From positions 744,001 to 808,000 of the forward strand of contig JAHBTD010000002.1 in the NCBI GenBank assembly GCA_019638775.1: 64,000 bases of DNA. The letters run 5' to 3'. Positions 25,788-34,119 of this stretch are shown one piece after another. Each line of letters opens with the position of its first letter. The first letter of the stretch is position 1. The stretch is from Fimbriimonadaceae bacterium (GTDB taxonomy: Bacteria; Armatimonadota; Fimbriimonadia; Fimbriimonadales; Fimbriimonadaceae). The notes under the pieces are model-generated. The model was not told where the DNA came from and ran no database searches. It saw nothing but the letters and a program-made list of their open reading frames with translations. The translations under genes and the position numbers were made by a program.

Positions 25788-26114
25788 CTAAAGCTTCCGT
25801 TTCAGCTCGCGATAGAGCTCCCAAGAAAGGAAGGCAAAGATCGGCAAGGCGATCAAACCAAAGACTTGCAATCCAAGCCACGACTCTGAATTCGTCATCC
25901 GCAAAGATGGAGATGCCATAGCTACAACGCTGATGAGCCCAATGAAGGCACATGGAATGCCGATGAGCACAAAGAGAATGACGACTGAGGGACGAGTGAT
26001 CTCAGAGTCACGTGTCCGGCTTCGCTTCAATAGCTGGCCACAGCTTGGGCAATACATCAAACCTTCCGAAACTGCCAAGCCGCAACGGGGACATGCGTTA
26101 GATCTCGCTTTCAT
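25788..26114 (-). CDS. Small zinc-ribbon membrane protein
   Basis: ATG 26114 follows GGAGG seven bases upstream, giving a 108-residue product; earlier in-frame codons are not needed. It has a zinc ribbon (CPRCGLAVSEGLMYCPSCG) then two transmembrane segments (VVILFVLIGIPCAFIGLISVV and GLQVFGLIALPIFAFLSW) and a short basic tail. Same architecture as the neighbour at 25254-25631, though the helices are not closely similar. Function unknown. Confidence 0.72.
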   Translation of the reverse strand: MKARSNACPRCGLAVSEGLMYCPSCGQLLKRSRTRDSEITRPSVVILFVLIGIPCAFIGLISVVAMASPSLRMTNSESWLGLQVFGLIALPIFAFLSWELYRELKRKL

Positions 26115-26304
26115 GAGTGACCTCCAAAGCCACACATGCGAATGAAAGGAAAGTGAATTGACCAGAGGTTGATTTAGCTGGCGATTATGCAGTCTGACGC
26201 TGCTTTACAATCTGTTTCTACGCTCCCCAAAAGCTGCTCGTGACACGTATTTCACTGTCAGCTTAGCGAGCAGGCCAAAACTCCCGGTACATTCTCTCAA
26301 AGCA

Positions 26305-26970
26305 ATGAGCCTGTCCTACGAAGAACTTAAGCTGAATCTCCGCGATATTCAGGAGCGGATAAGGTCAGCCGCAGGTTCAGTGAATCGAAATCCAGAAGAC
26401 ATCAAGCTCATCGCTGTCACAAAAACAGTGCCGATCGAAACGATCCAGTTAGCCTACGACCTCGGCCTTCGTACATTCGGCGAAAGCCGCTTGCAAGAGG
26501 CCTTGCCAAAGATTGAGGCTCTCCCAAAGGACATCGACTGGCACTTCATAGGAAAGCTTCAATCGAACAAACTACGTAGGGCAGCTAGCGATTTTTCCGT
26601 GTTTCACACCATCGAATCGGAATCCCAGCTCAAGGAACTTACAAAGTTAGACCGAAAGATCGACGTTCTGGTTGAAGTGAATATTGCGAATGAGGTGCAA
26701 AAATCCGGCATATCACTAGAAAACCTAGAGATATTTGTGAAACGTGTGTTAGAATGTACGCAAGCAAATTTCCGAGGGCTGATGGCAATCGGTCCGAACG
26801 AAAAAAACCCGGAAGCGATGCGACCTTTCTTTAAGAAGCTTCGTCTAGAGGGAAAGCGGTTCGGAAGCGAATGGCTTAGTATCGGAATGAGCGGTGACTT
26901 TGAAGTGGCGATCCAGGAAGGATCAACCCATGTCAGAGTCGGGAGCGCCCTCTTCGGGCCTCGAAACTGA
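26305..26970 (+). CDS. yggS: YggS-family pyridoxal phosphate homeostasis protein
   Basis: A 221-residue PLP-binding protein of the alanine racemase-like TIM-barrel family (YggS/PROSC/YlmE). The PLP lysine is in IKLIAVTKTVP (about residue 35), and the family signatures FGESRLQEALPKIE, WHFIGKLQSNK, and WLSIGMSGDFEVAIQEGSTHVRVGSALFG are all present. It maintains vitamin B6 pools and lacks racemase activity in studied members. It is followed 22 bp downstream by sepF, a gene order (ylmE-ylmF) also found in Gram-positive and cyanobacterial division clusters. Confidence 0.94.
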   Translation: MSLSYEELKLNLRDIQERIRSAAGSVNRNPEDIKLIAVTKTVPIETIQLAYDLGLRTFGESRLQEALPKIEALPKDIDWHFIGKLQSNKLRRAASDFSVFHTIESESQLKELTKLDRKIDVLVEVNIANEVQKSGISLENLEIFVKRVLECTQANFRGLMAIGPNEKNPEAMRPFFKKLRLEGKRFGSEWLSIGMSGDFEVAIQEGSTHVRVGSALFGPRN

Positions 26971-26991
26971 ATATGTCACGGAGTAGAAATC

Positions 26992-27408
26992 ATGGAAGAG
27001 CTCGAACTCCAGGAAAAGCCTGGTCTATTTTCACGTTTGACCAACCTCTTTGGACAAAGAGAAGAGGTTGATGAGATGGATGCTGACATCCCCTCCACTG
27101 TTGCGGGCAACGCATACCAGCTCAAGGCTGCGTATCGATACCACGTCACTGTCCGGCAACACATCACCAATTTTGAAGAGGCATACTCTGCTGCCAACGG
27201 CCTAAAGCGCGGCGAACAGCAGATCGTAAACCTCGCCAACACCGAGCCCGTTTTGCGCCAAAAAATCGTCGACTTTATGTCGGGCGTCGCCTTTGCGCAA
27301 GATGCCAATTGGGAGCAGATCGGCGAGCATATCTACCTTGTCGCCCCTGCAAGCGCCTTTGTGGAAGTTGCATCTGCAACGCCCAAGACCGGACTTTTTC
27401 GCAACTAG
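26992..27408 (+). CDS. sepF: Cell division protein SepF
   Basis: A 138-residue protein. Residues 1-45 form the membrane-binding helix and acidic linker (KPGLFSRLTNLFGQ), and residues about 55-130 the SepF domain, with RQHITNFEEAYSAANGLKRGEQQIVNLANT and the VDFMSGVAFA helix. SepF binds FtsZ and anchors it to the membrane. Its ATG is preceded by GGAG (ACGGAGTAGAAATC). Neighbour yggS and the SepF core make this a confident call. In a diderm lineage this supports a SepF-dependent divisome. Confidence 0.92.
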   Translation: MEELELQEKPGLFSRLTNLFGQREEVDEMDADIPSTVAGNAYQLKAAYRYHVTVRQHITNFEEAYSAANGLKRGEQQIVNLANTEPVLRQKIVDFMSGVAFAQDANWEQIGEHIYLVAPASAFVEVASATPKTGLFRN

Positions 27409-27484
27409 CTCAATAGCAAACCAAAGGTAAAAACCAGAGAACAAGTAAATACCCGCGCGTTCGCCTTGTGTCGGCCCTTCTTTC

Positions 27485-27516
27485 CCCGGCATCAGGAAGG
27501 AATGGCGGGATTTTTT
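27485..27516 (+). terminator. Rho-independent terminator after sepF
   Basis: An 8-bp stem with one mismatch (CCCGGCAT, 27485-27492, with ATGGCGGG, 27502-27509) followed by a six-T run (27511-27516). It ends the yggS-sepF transcript. Confidence 0.8.
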
Positions 27517-27638
27517 GCGTCTGAATGTTTGTGAGGGGTTAGGATTGCACGGCAAGAGATAAGTGGAAAAAGACTTTCACCGTGCCTGGTCCAGCAAATG
27601 TGAACGACTATTCTGTATCTCCAAACGCCTTACAATCC

Positions 27639-30302
27639 TTACTTTTCTCTATGCACCGTTGCCCAGACTTCCCTCTTCGCGTCCAAATCTCGGGGCTGTT
27701 TTCTGCCCTCAACAATGTCCAGATACAAAGTTGCTATCTCGTGCGGCCGCATCTTGAATTTAAGCTTTGATGATGCGCCAGTGAAGGGATGGCGCACAAC
27801 TTCATTTTCAGGTCCTCTCTCCCCTTGAGGGGAAGGAACCGAGGGAGGGGTGGCCTCAAGAGTCCCCTGCGCAGGGGTAGAGGTCAGCGTCTCTGCCCGA
27901 ACACTTGCAGAAGGTCCTCCCTCCCCTCGACGGGGAGGGACCGAGGGAGGGGTGGCACCCTGGATGACCTCAACCTCTAACTCTTCCTCAACCTCCCCCA
28001 TCAGATTCGTCCGGAACGCCTTCGCCACCGTCCCTGCAACAGTCAGCTCACACTCGTCCCCTTCCCCATTCCACTCCACCAGCCGCAGAACATACGGGTA
28101 CCCCATCCCCTTGCCCGCATAAGCCTCCAGCCCGATGCCTGAATAATCCTCCGTCTCCCGATAAAACGCAGAGACAATCGTACTGGCAGCTTGCAAGGCA
28201 AGCGAGCCAAAAGCTGGCGGCAGCCGATCCCCTTCCGACTCCTTATACTCCTCGATCGGGGGATTCCAAATCTCTTGGGCGGTCTTCCAGGAATGGACGG
28301 GAGTCCGCGGAGAATGAAGCTGCAAGGCAAACCGGGCGACGAAATCGCGCCGGACTGTCGCCTCATCCCAAGGACATTCCAGCGTGACCACCATCTCGGG
28401 AACGCCGCTGTCGCTCCAAAACCATTGGCGAGTGCGATCATGCGTCACGAGCAACCCACCGCTGCCTAGCTCAAAATCGACCAGCGAATTTGCTGAAAAA
28501 GCCCCGTCCACCTTCTCAAACCACTGCTCCGAAGTCATCCAGTCGCCCTTCGGATACTTACGCACTCCAGCAACTGACGGAACAGCTTCCGCCATCGCAT
28601 AAGCGGTATCGCATTGTGCTCTCTTGCCAGACAACGCTGGAAATCGTGAGCGCAAAGCCCCCTGAAAGCCCGGCTTCTCAAGCTGCAGATAAGAACATCT
28701 GACCTCAATGGACAAAGCCTCGTGGACGGGGTCAACAGTAAGCATGTACTCGAAATATTCGCCATCCTCGACAACGCATCGCCACGCCAACAAGCCGCGT
28801 TCGGCATGGACTTTTTTGATTTCCGTCTTGCCGGGGTGCGATGGCAACGCCATCACCGGAACCTCGGCGGACCCAATCTCGCCGACCCCCGTTCGCGCCA
28901 ATCGAACAATGCGCAGAGTTTCAAACTCCACTTCAAAAACCAAGCCTTTGTAGTCGTAGGTGGCACGGCCAAACCCAAGTGTCCACTTTCCTTTCTCAAA
29001 ATCGGGCATATCTGGCGTGACCAGAGCATAGCCGTGAGCAGGGACATTGACCATCGTCCATGCGCCCTCGCGGTGCACGATCCATGCTGTCTGCGCCCAG
29101 CCGAGTGAATTGAAAACGACTGCAGAATCCGCCGGTCCCGAAACATCTTCGGCGAGCGAACTGACATGGCGATCAATGGTTCTCTCGGCAAGGAGCGCGG
29201 CCCGTTTGTAAGAAGCCACACCTACCCGCCCGCACAAGCCCTCGCACTCGTCGTTATCATGGTGCTGTGCGCTAAGGAGTTCGCGCCATCCCTCTTCCAA
29301 TTCCCAAGTCGGATAGACATCCCACTGCACGTAAGGCCTGCCCAAAAGCCCTGCCATTGAAGCCAGACTCTCCGCCTGCACCAGACTTCGCTCCGTGCTG
29401 GCGCTGAGCTCTCGCATGTAGTCCCCGTTCTTCCCCAGACTCAGCCCATGCCAAACATCTCCCATCCCATACTGGCGCACGGGCAAATCCTTCCCCTTGT
29501 GCAAAGCCAAGTACTCTCCAAGCGTCGCCACCTTCACCTCAAACCGGGGATCGCTCATCAGCTCCCGCATCTTGGGCAGCAGCACCTCGGACCGACACAT
29601 CCAGTCCGGTGAAGGCATCAGCTCCAGCCATTGCAGGATCAGTGGGGGGACGTCGTCAATCCCACTGACTGGTGATTCGCCACGGCTGAGCTGGTCCAGC
29701 AGTATCTGCATGTCCTCGGGCCATTGGTGGAGGTTCAGTTCATTGCGGGGAGCGCACAAGAGCCGCGAGCCGTCTACGCCCTCCCACCAGACCGCGCTCA
29801 CCGGCTCCTTCGGCACCTCCGGCGTGTGCCACGTCCATTGGAAGAATAGCGACGAATACTCAAACCCGCACCCTTTCAGCATCTGTGGAAGCTGGGGGAA
29901 GAAGTCGAACTCCTCCTCCCAGAACGTTTTGGGGCGCACGCCGAACAGCCGCAAACATGCCCGCACCCCATAGATGCGCTGGCGAACGTTCGACTCCCCA
30001 CCGTGAAACAAGCCATAAGGCTGTCCATAGGAGCCCCCCACCACCTCCACCTGCCCCGACCGGATCGCTTCTCTCAACTCCTGAAACGCTTCCGGATTCT
30101 CCGAGGCCAGCTTTTCATAGCCGATGCCGTCGAAGTTGACGTTGCCCCTGGCTCCGGTCTCCTTGCAGAAGAGGAGCATGTCGCGCACCGAGCCAGGAAG
30201 GACATGGTAGCCCCAGAGCCACTCCATATCGACCCAATGCATGTGATTCCCGAAGGTGTAGTAAAGCGGGGTGGGTTCACTCATCGGCGGTATCTCGCTC
30301 AA
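27639..30302 (-). CDS. GH38-like alpha-mannosidase-family protein
   Basis: An 887-residue protein. The N-terminal barrel matches GH38: GNHMHWVDMEWLWGYH near residue 18, WEEEFDFFPQLPQMLKGCGF (about 138-157, the region of the nucleophile Asp in GH38), and a middle three-helix bundle at about 300-380. Beta domains fill the rest. It should act on alpha-mannosides or related glycans. No signal peptide is seen, so a cytosolic role in glycan turnover is likely. A Pro/Arg/Gly-rich 60-residue insertion near residue 780-830 is encoded by palindromic repeat copies. The gene begins inside the SpoU gene's last 26 bases; ATG 30284 is an alternative start. Confidence 0.8.
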   Translation of the reverse strand: MSEIPPMSEPTPLYYTFGNHMHWVDMEWLWGYHVLPGSVRDMLLFCKETGARGNVNFDGIGYEKLASENPEAFQELREAIRSGQVEVVGGSYGQPYGLFHGGESNVRQRIYGVRACLRLFGVRPKTFWEEEFDFFPQLPQMLKGCGFEYSSLFFQWTWHTPEVPKEPVSAVWWEGVDGSRLLCAPRNELNLHQWPEDMQILLDQLSRGESPVSGIDDVPPLILQWLELMPSPDWMCRSEVLLPKMRELMSDPRFEVKVATLGEYLALHKGKDLPVRQYGMGDVWHGLSLGKNGDYMRELSASTERSLVQAESLASMAGLLGRPYVQWDVYPTWELEEGWRELLSAQHHDNDECEGLCGRVGVASYKRAALLAERTIDRHVSSLAEDVSGPADSAVVFNSLGWAQTAWIVHREGAWTMVNVPAHGYALVTPDMPDFEKGKWTLGFGRATYDYKGLVFEVEFETLRIVRLARTGVGEIGSAEVPVMALPSHPGKTEIKKVHAERGLLAWRCVVEDGEYFEYMLTVDPVHEALSIEVRCSYLQLEKPGFQGALRSRFPALSGKRAQCDTAYAMAEAVPSVAGVRKYPKGDWMTSEQWFEKVDGAFSANSLVDFELGSGGLLVTHDRTRQWFWSDSGVPEMVVTLECPWDEATVRRDFVARFALQLHSPRTPVHSWKTAQEIWNPPIEEYKESEGDRLPPAFGSLALQAASTIVSAFYRETEDYSGIGLEAYAGKGMGYPYVLRLVEWNGEGDECELTVAGTVAKAFRTNLMGEVEEELEVEVIQGATPPSVPPRRGEGGPSASVRAETLTSTPAQGTLEATPPSVPSPQGERGPENEVVRHPFTGASSKLKFKMRPHEIATLYLDIVEGRKQPRDLDAKREVWATVHREK
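27814..27854. repeat. 41-bp palindromic repeat, copy 1 (in GH38 gene)
   Basis: A pyrimidine/purine palindromic element with the core CTCCCCTTGAGGGGAAGG followed by ACCGAGGGAGGGGTGGC. It lies within the GH38-like coding region in frame and matches the copy at 27916-27956 with few changes. A separate 14-bp palindrome (CCCCTGCGCAGGGG, 27864-27877) sits between the two copies. Confidence 0.8.
27916..27956. repeat. 41-bp palindromic repeat, copy 2 (in GH38 gene)
   Basis: Second copy, with core CTCCCCTCGACGGGGAGG, then GACCGAGGGAGGGGTGGC. Both copies are read in the same frame, giving ATPPSVPPRRGEGGP and ATPPSVPSPQGERGP in the protein. Confidence 0.8.
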
Positions 30303-30813
30303 GCAGAGCGTTGAAGGCTACCACAGCCCCAGCAACGTGTACATTCATCGACCGCCCTTTCCCAAACTGGGGGATAAAGACCACAGCATCCGCCTTCTTC
30401 ATCACGTTCGTGTAGATGCCTCGCTCTTCGTTGCCCAGCACAAAGCAAACCTTCTCGGGATAGTCGAACTCGGAGTAAGGAACCGCACCCTCGGCGATTT
30501 CGATCATCACCAGCGCAAAGCCCGCTTGCTTGATCGCGTCCACAGCGTCATCGTGCTTATCGAAGTGATGATAAGGAATCCGTCGGTGGTGGCCCATCGA
30601 CGTCACGCCGATCATCGGAGAATTGAGGTCGGGCGTACGTCCGCTGGAAAAGATTTCTACCGCTCCGCAAGCGTCTGCGACGCGAAACATTCCGCCGACG
30701 TTGTAGGCATCCTCCCAGTCTTGCAGAAAGAAGGCGATCTCCATCCTGCGCCCCTGCGCCTTGGCGGCCTTGTGAAACTTGCGAACCTGGGCTTTTTTGT
30801 GGAGGGGTTTCAT
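30277..30813 (-). CDS. SpoU/TrmH-family RNA 2'-O-methyltransferase
   Basis: ATG 30813 gives 178 residues; in-frame codons upstream only translate the repeat array at 30832-30985 and are rejected. The three SpoU motifs are present: NVGGMFRVADACGA (motif 1), CFVLGNEERGIY (motif 2), and IPQFGKGRSMNVHVAGAVVAFN (motif 3), forming the SAM-binding knot. It should methylate ribose 2'-O in tRNA or rRNA, target unknown. Its stop overlaps the following GH38 gene start by 26 bases. Confidence 0.88.
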   Translation of the reverse strand: MKPLHKKAQVRKFHKAAKAQGRRMEIAFFLQDWEDAYNVGGMFRVADACGAVEIFSSGRTPDLNSPMIGVTSMGHHRRIPYHHFDKHDDAVDAIKQAGFALVMIEIAEGAVPYSEFDYPEKVCFVLGNEERGIYTNVMKKADAVVFIPQFGKGRSMNVHVAGAVVAFNALLERDTADE

Positions 30814-30831
30814 TGCTTTCAGTTGCGCTGG

Positions 30832-30985
30832 CAGGTTGCTATCAGGTTGTTGGCAGGTGACTGGCAGGTTGTTCACAGGTAACTGACAGATTTGCTGCGA
30901 ACCATTTGCCGACAACCTGCCAACCACTTGCTGACTACTTGCCGACTACTTGCCGACTACTTGCCGACCACTTGCCGACAACCTG
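30832..30985. repeat. 11-bp degenerate repeat array with inverted halves
   Basis: The left half (30832-30896) has five 11-base units such as CAGGTTGTTGG. The right half (30907-30985) has five units such as ACTTGCCGACT (30926-30980) flanked by ACAACCTG. The two halves are inverted versions of the same unit (GGCAGGTTGTT against GGCAAGTAGTC). It lies between the SpoU and holA genes. Confidence 0.85.
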
Positions 30986-31000
30986 TCAACGCCTCCTAAA

Positions 31001-32083
31001 CTACCTTCTCCCCACCACTCCAATCATCTCCATCGTCATCCGCTCAAGGGTCTCCAGAGCAGAATACGACGGCAAAGCGCCCTTGAGCCGAGCCTCAGCA
31101 TCCGACAAAGCCGTAAAGCATCCTCGCAGCTTGTCATAAGTTATCGTGCGCGCTGAAGTCATCAATCGCCGCTGCCTCCATTCAGGCTCGCTTGCAATCC
31201 CCTTGGCAGGAAATTGGAGCGCCAACGTTTCTGGAATGGCTGAGGGTGCAACCCGATGATCCAAACACATACGAGCCTGCCAAAGCATCCTCAGCTGGCG
31301 AAGCAGTGTCGGAAAGATACGGGAGAAAATAGTCTCTTCTGGACGCGGTTGCGAGCCTACAAGTATGCGTATCTGCTTTAGAGCTTCGGTCGTCTGTCCA
31401 GCAACAATGGCATCCGTCATCCGATAGACGTTCCATTCACGCGAAGGCATGACCACCTGCTTAACATCCGCATCGCGAATCTCAGGTTCATCCCCCACGA
31501 ATAGACTCAGCTTGTCAATCTCTTCTAGTCCACGACTCAAGCTGCCGCCAGTCATCTCAATCAGGGTTTCAAGCGCCGTGTCCGACATTCGCTTGTTGAT
31601 CCGAAAAAGCTCAACCTTAAGCGACTCCTTGATCTGTTTGGGATCGGACTCAAACGAGACCACCAAGCCAAGCCCGTCGCGAACGGCTTTTTCCCACTGC
31701 TTTCGCAACGCTTTATACTTCTCCTGATCCTTCTCTTCGTTCGTTTCTTCGTCCGCCACGAGAATTAGGAAAGCAGACTCTGGCAGATCGGCAAACCCAG
31801 TACCAACACCTTCTAAGGCCTCCTTGGGTGACTTTGCCCTGAGTAAGTTGCGCACCACGACAGTTCTACGAGGAGAAAGAAATGGAGCCGTCATCGCTGA
31901 GCCAAACCACTGGTTCACCGAAGCATCGCCTGCAATAAGCGTTTCGAGATCAAATTCGTCACCCGCGGTGGCTTGATCGATGAGGTCCGTCAGGGCGCGA
32001 CGTCTAAGAGTCTCTTCCGTTCCGGAAAGCAGCACAACACGCGCGGCAAGGGCATTGTCTGGAACCGTCAAGCTGCTCTCCAA
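31001..32083 (-). CDS. holA: DNA polymerase III delta subunit
   Basis: A 360-residue clamp-loader delta subunit. N-terminal LSGTEETLRRRALTDLI is the degenerate Walker-type strand-helix; AFLILVADEETNEEKD corresponds to the AAA core; the middle shows DTALETLIEMTGGSLSRGLEEIDKLSLFVGD (delta-specific collar lead) and the C-terminal helices match (MLWQARMCLDHRV, YDKLRGCFTALSDAEARLKG). It opens the beta clamp together with delta-prime and tau/gamma. It overlaps the upstream transglutaminase gene's end by 16 bases. Confidence 0.85.
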   Translation of the reverse strand: MESSLTVPDNALAARVVLLSGTEETLRRRALTDLIDQATAGDEFDLETLIAGDASVNQWFGSAMTAPFLSPRRTVVVRNLLRAKSPKEALEGVGTGFADLPESAFLILVADEETNEEKDQEKYKALRKQWEKAVRDGLGLVVSFESDPKQIKESLKVELFRINKRMSDTALETLIEMTGGSLSRGLEEIDKLSLFVGDEPEIRDADVKQVVMPSREWNVYRMTDAIVAGQTTEALKQIRILVGSQPRPEETIFSRIFPTLLRQLRMLWQARMCLDHRVAPSAIPETLALQFPAKGIASEPEWRQRRLMTSARTITYDKLRGCFTALSDAEARLKGALPSYSALETLERMTMEMIGVVGRR

Positions 32084-34119
32084 AGATCCTTGGAAACCAA
32101 GTTCGCTTCATTTTTTAGCGATCGAACGGATTCATCCGTCATTTCGGCAGCTCCATAGAACGAGTCAATGAATTGACGGTTCAACGTATCTGCCTTATCG
32201 GCAAGGTCGCCAAGCGCTTCCTTCACAGCTTCAAAATACTCTGTTGGCGTCTCACTTAGCCGCTTTAACCGTCCCGACTTCACTTCCATCGCCCTAACAA
32301 ACTTCAAGTAGGCAGCCGTCATCGCATTGATACGGCGGCTCTTCACGTCCTTCTGCCTTCGATAGCTCTGGACGCCCACCCAGGCCCCGAGCAGGAGGCC
32401 GCCAAGAATGACGATATTCAGGATCATTAAGAACCAGGGGCGCCGATACCATGGGCCTGTCTCCGTCGATAACCCACGCTCACCACCTTCGACGGCCCTT
32501 GCCCCAGAAGTGGGATCGAAAACCACCCAACCAAGATCGCGGAAGTACAACTCGCACCACATGTGAGCATCGGCCCCACGCAATTCGTACCAGCCGTCGT
32601 TAGTGCCAGATTGATTTGGGTAATAGCCCGAAGCCACCCGCGACGGAATTCCAATCGACCGTGCCATCAAAGCCATCGAACTCGCAAACATGTCACAGTA
32701 CGCCTGCCGAACATCGCCAAACAAGAACCATTCGACGGCGTCCCTATCCCTAGGCGCGCCCTCTGCCCTAAGGTTATACATACACCGCTGCTGAATCTCC
32801 AACATCAGCATGTTGGCCTTTTCGTAGTCGTTCCTTCCCTCTGCCGAGACCTCTTTGGCCAGGTTCATCACCGATTCTGGGATGTTTTCTTGCGATACAA
32901 ATGGGACAAGGTGCTTTGGGAGAGTCCCATCTGTTGCACGCTCAGAAACTGTCGGCTGAACCATCCCTGTCGGGACAAAGGCAGTACCCTCTATCAGGCT
33001 TCCAACCGCGCCGGTCCGCATACGCAGATTGCCGTCTGCCAACGGGTCGAAAAGCGTCGGCTCTTTGAGGGTATTAAGCTCGCCTGGGATAGGCAGACGA
33101 TCAAGGCGAAAATCAAGCAGCCGAACTTGGAAAGGAACGGACTCAAAGGCCGCCCGATTGCTCACGATCGTAGAACGGTCGATGAACGAATCGGGAGCTG
33201 CGCCGATAGAGGTTATCGCGCTATCTCCTTGATCTCCCCATCCATTGCCCGTATAGCTCGCATAAGTTGTCGTGCGGAGGTATCTTGGCTCATCGAGCTT
33301 AGCCCGGAAAACCACGCTTTCCGAAAGCAAAGGCGGACCGTTCCCAATCCGAACTGAAGCTGCTGCGCGAACAGACCCCGCGCCGGTCGTACTTGAAGGC
33401 GGTCGCGGTTGCGGAATGTTGATGACAATCCCACGAGCAAGGCCACCCATCGATTCCTTAACAAGCGGACCGAACACAAAGCTAATCAGCCCAACAGCTA
33501 TCGCTGAAATCAGAGCGAGGCGCGTCCCCGCCATCGCCCGCCAAGGGCCATCTTTAATCGCTCTGGTATCCGTATATCCCGCCTGCTGAGCAACCCGGAG
33601 CATGGCGCGGGTATGAACTCGCGCAAAGAGAGTCCCCCAAATAACGATGTAGATGAAAAAGACGATTGGAGCCGCAAGGTAGGTGTTAAACGCCCCGATC
33701 AGCCCAAACAGAGCTAGCCCTGGAATAGCCTGAAATAGCATCGTCGAGTCACGCCAAAGCGTGTAGCTCCCCAGAAGCAACATCCAGCTCAAAATGCCAG
33801 TAATGAGCAGATCACGGGGAAAGCCCTCATCAGGCAAGAAATTGTTGAACGCTCTCGATCCGTAAATCGCCACCAAAGCGATCACGATATACAGCACCGC
33901 ATCCCAGCGAGTTCGTTGCTTGGAAAATCCAAGAATATGGATGATATAGCTGATCAGAATCCCGCCGAGAGAAGCGGAAACGAAAACTAGACCCAACGTG
34001 GGTCGCGAAAGCGCGATCCCAACAGAGTTAAGCGGTAGAGCTGTGCCCAGTGCGGCAAGCACATAGTCAAGCCAGTTCAGCTCAGAAACTGTTCTTTGCG
34101 CTTGACGTAAGACAATCAT
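32068..34119 (-). CDS. Membrane transglutaminase-like protein (TgpA family)
   Basis: A 683-residue protein. About eight transmembrane helices occupy residues 15-240 and one follows at about 560. The transglutaminase-like domain at about 400-520 has the catalytic triad region: Cys in VRQAYCDMFASSMALMARSIGIPSRV, His in GADAHMWCELYF, Asp in WVVFDPTSGA. This matches the DUF3488/TgpA family, which forms operons with DUF58 and MoxR genes. Its substrate in the periplasm is not established. Start overlaps the DUF58 gene by four bases (ATGA style). Confidence 0.92.
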   Translation of the reverse strand: MIVLRQAQRTVSELNWLDYVLAALGTALPLNSVGIALSRPTLGLVFVSASLGGILISYIIHILGFSKQRTRWDAVLYIVIALVAIYGSRAFNNFLPDEGFPRDLLITGILSWMLLLGSYTLWRDSTMLFQAIPGLALFGLIGAFNTYLAAPIVFFIYIVIWGTLFARVHTRAMLRVAQQAGYTDTRAIKDGPWRAMAGTRLALISAIAVGLISFVFGPLVKESMGGLARGIVINIPQPRPPSSTTGAGSVRAAASVRIGNGPPLLSESVVFRAKLDEPRYLRTTTYASYTGNGWGDQGDSAITSIGAAPDSFIDRSTIVSNRAAFESVPFQVRLLDFRLDRLPIPGELNTLKEPTLFDPLADGNLRMRTGAVGSLIEGTAFVPTGMVQPTVSERATDGTLPKHLVPFVSQENIPESVMNLAKEVSAEGRNDYEKANMLMLEIQQRCMYNLRAEGAPRDRDAVEWFLFGDVRQAYCDMFASSMALMARSIGIPSRVASGYYPNQSGTNDGWYELRGADAHMWCELYFRDLGWVVFDPTSGARAVEGGERGLSTETGPWYRRPWFLMILNIVILGGLLLGAWVGVQSYRRQKDVKSRRINAMTAAYLKFVRAMEVKSGRLKRLSETPTEYFEAVKEALGDLADKADTLNRQFIDSFYGAAEMTDESVRSLKNEANLVSKDLWRAA

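Noticed and set aside
30814-30927. An N-terminal extension of the SpoU methyltransferase from 30927
   Set aside because: It only translates the 11-bp repeat array; the SpoU domain starts after ATG 30813.
30926-30985. A CRISPR array
   Set aside because: The repeated unit is 11 bases with no unique spacers, so this is a simple tandem repeat rather than a CRISPR.
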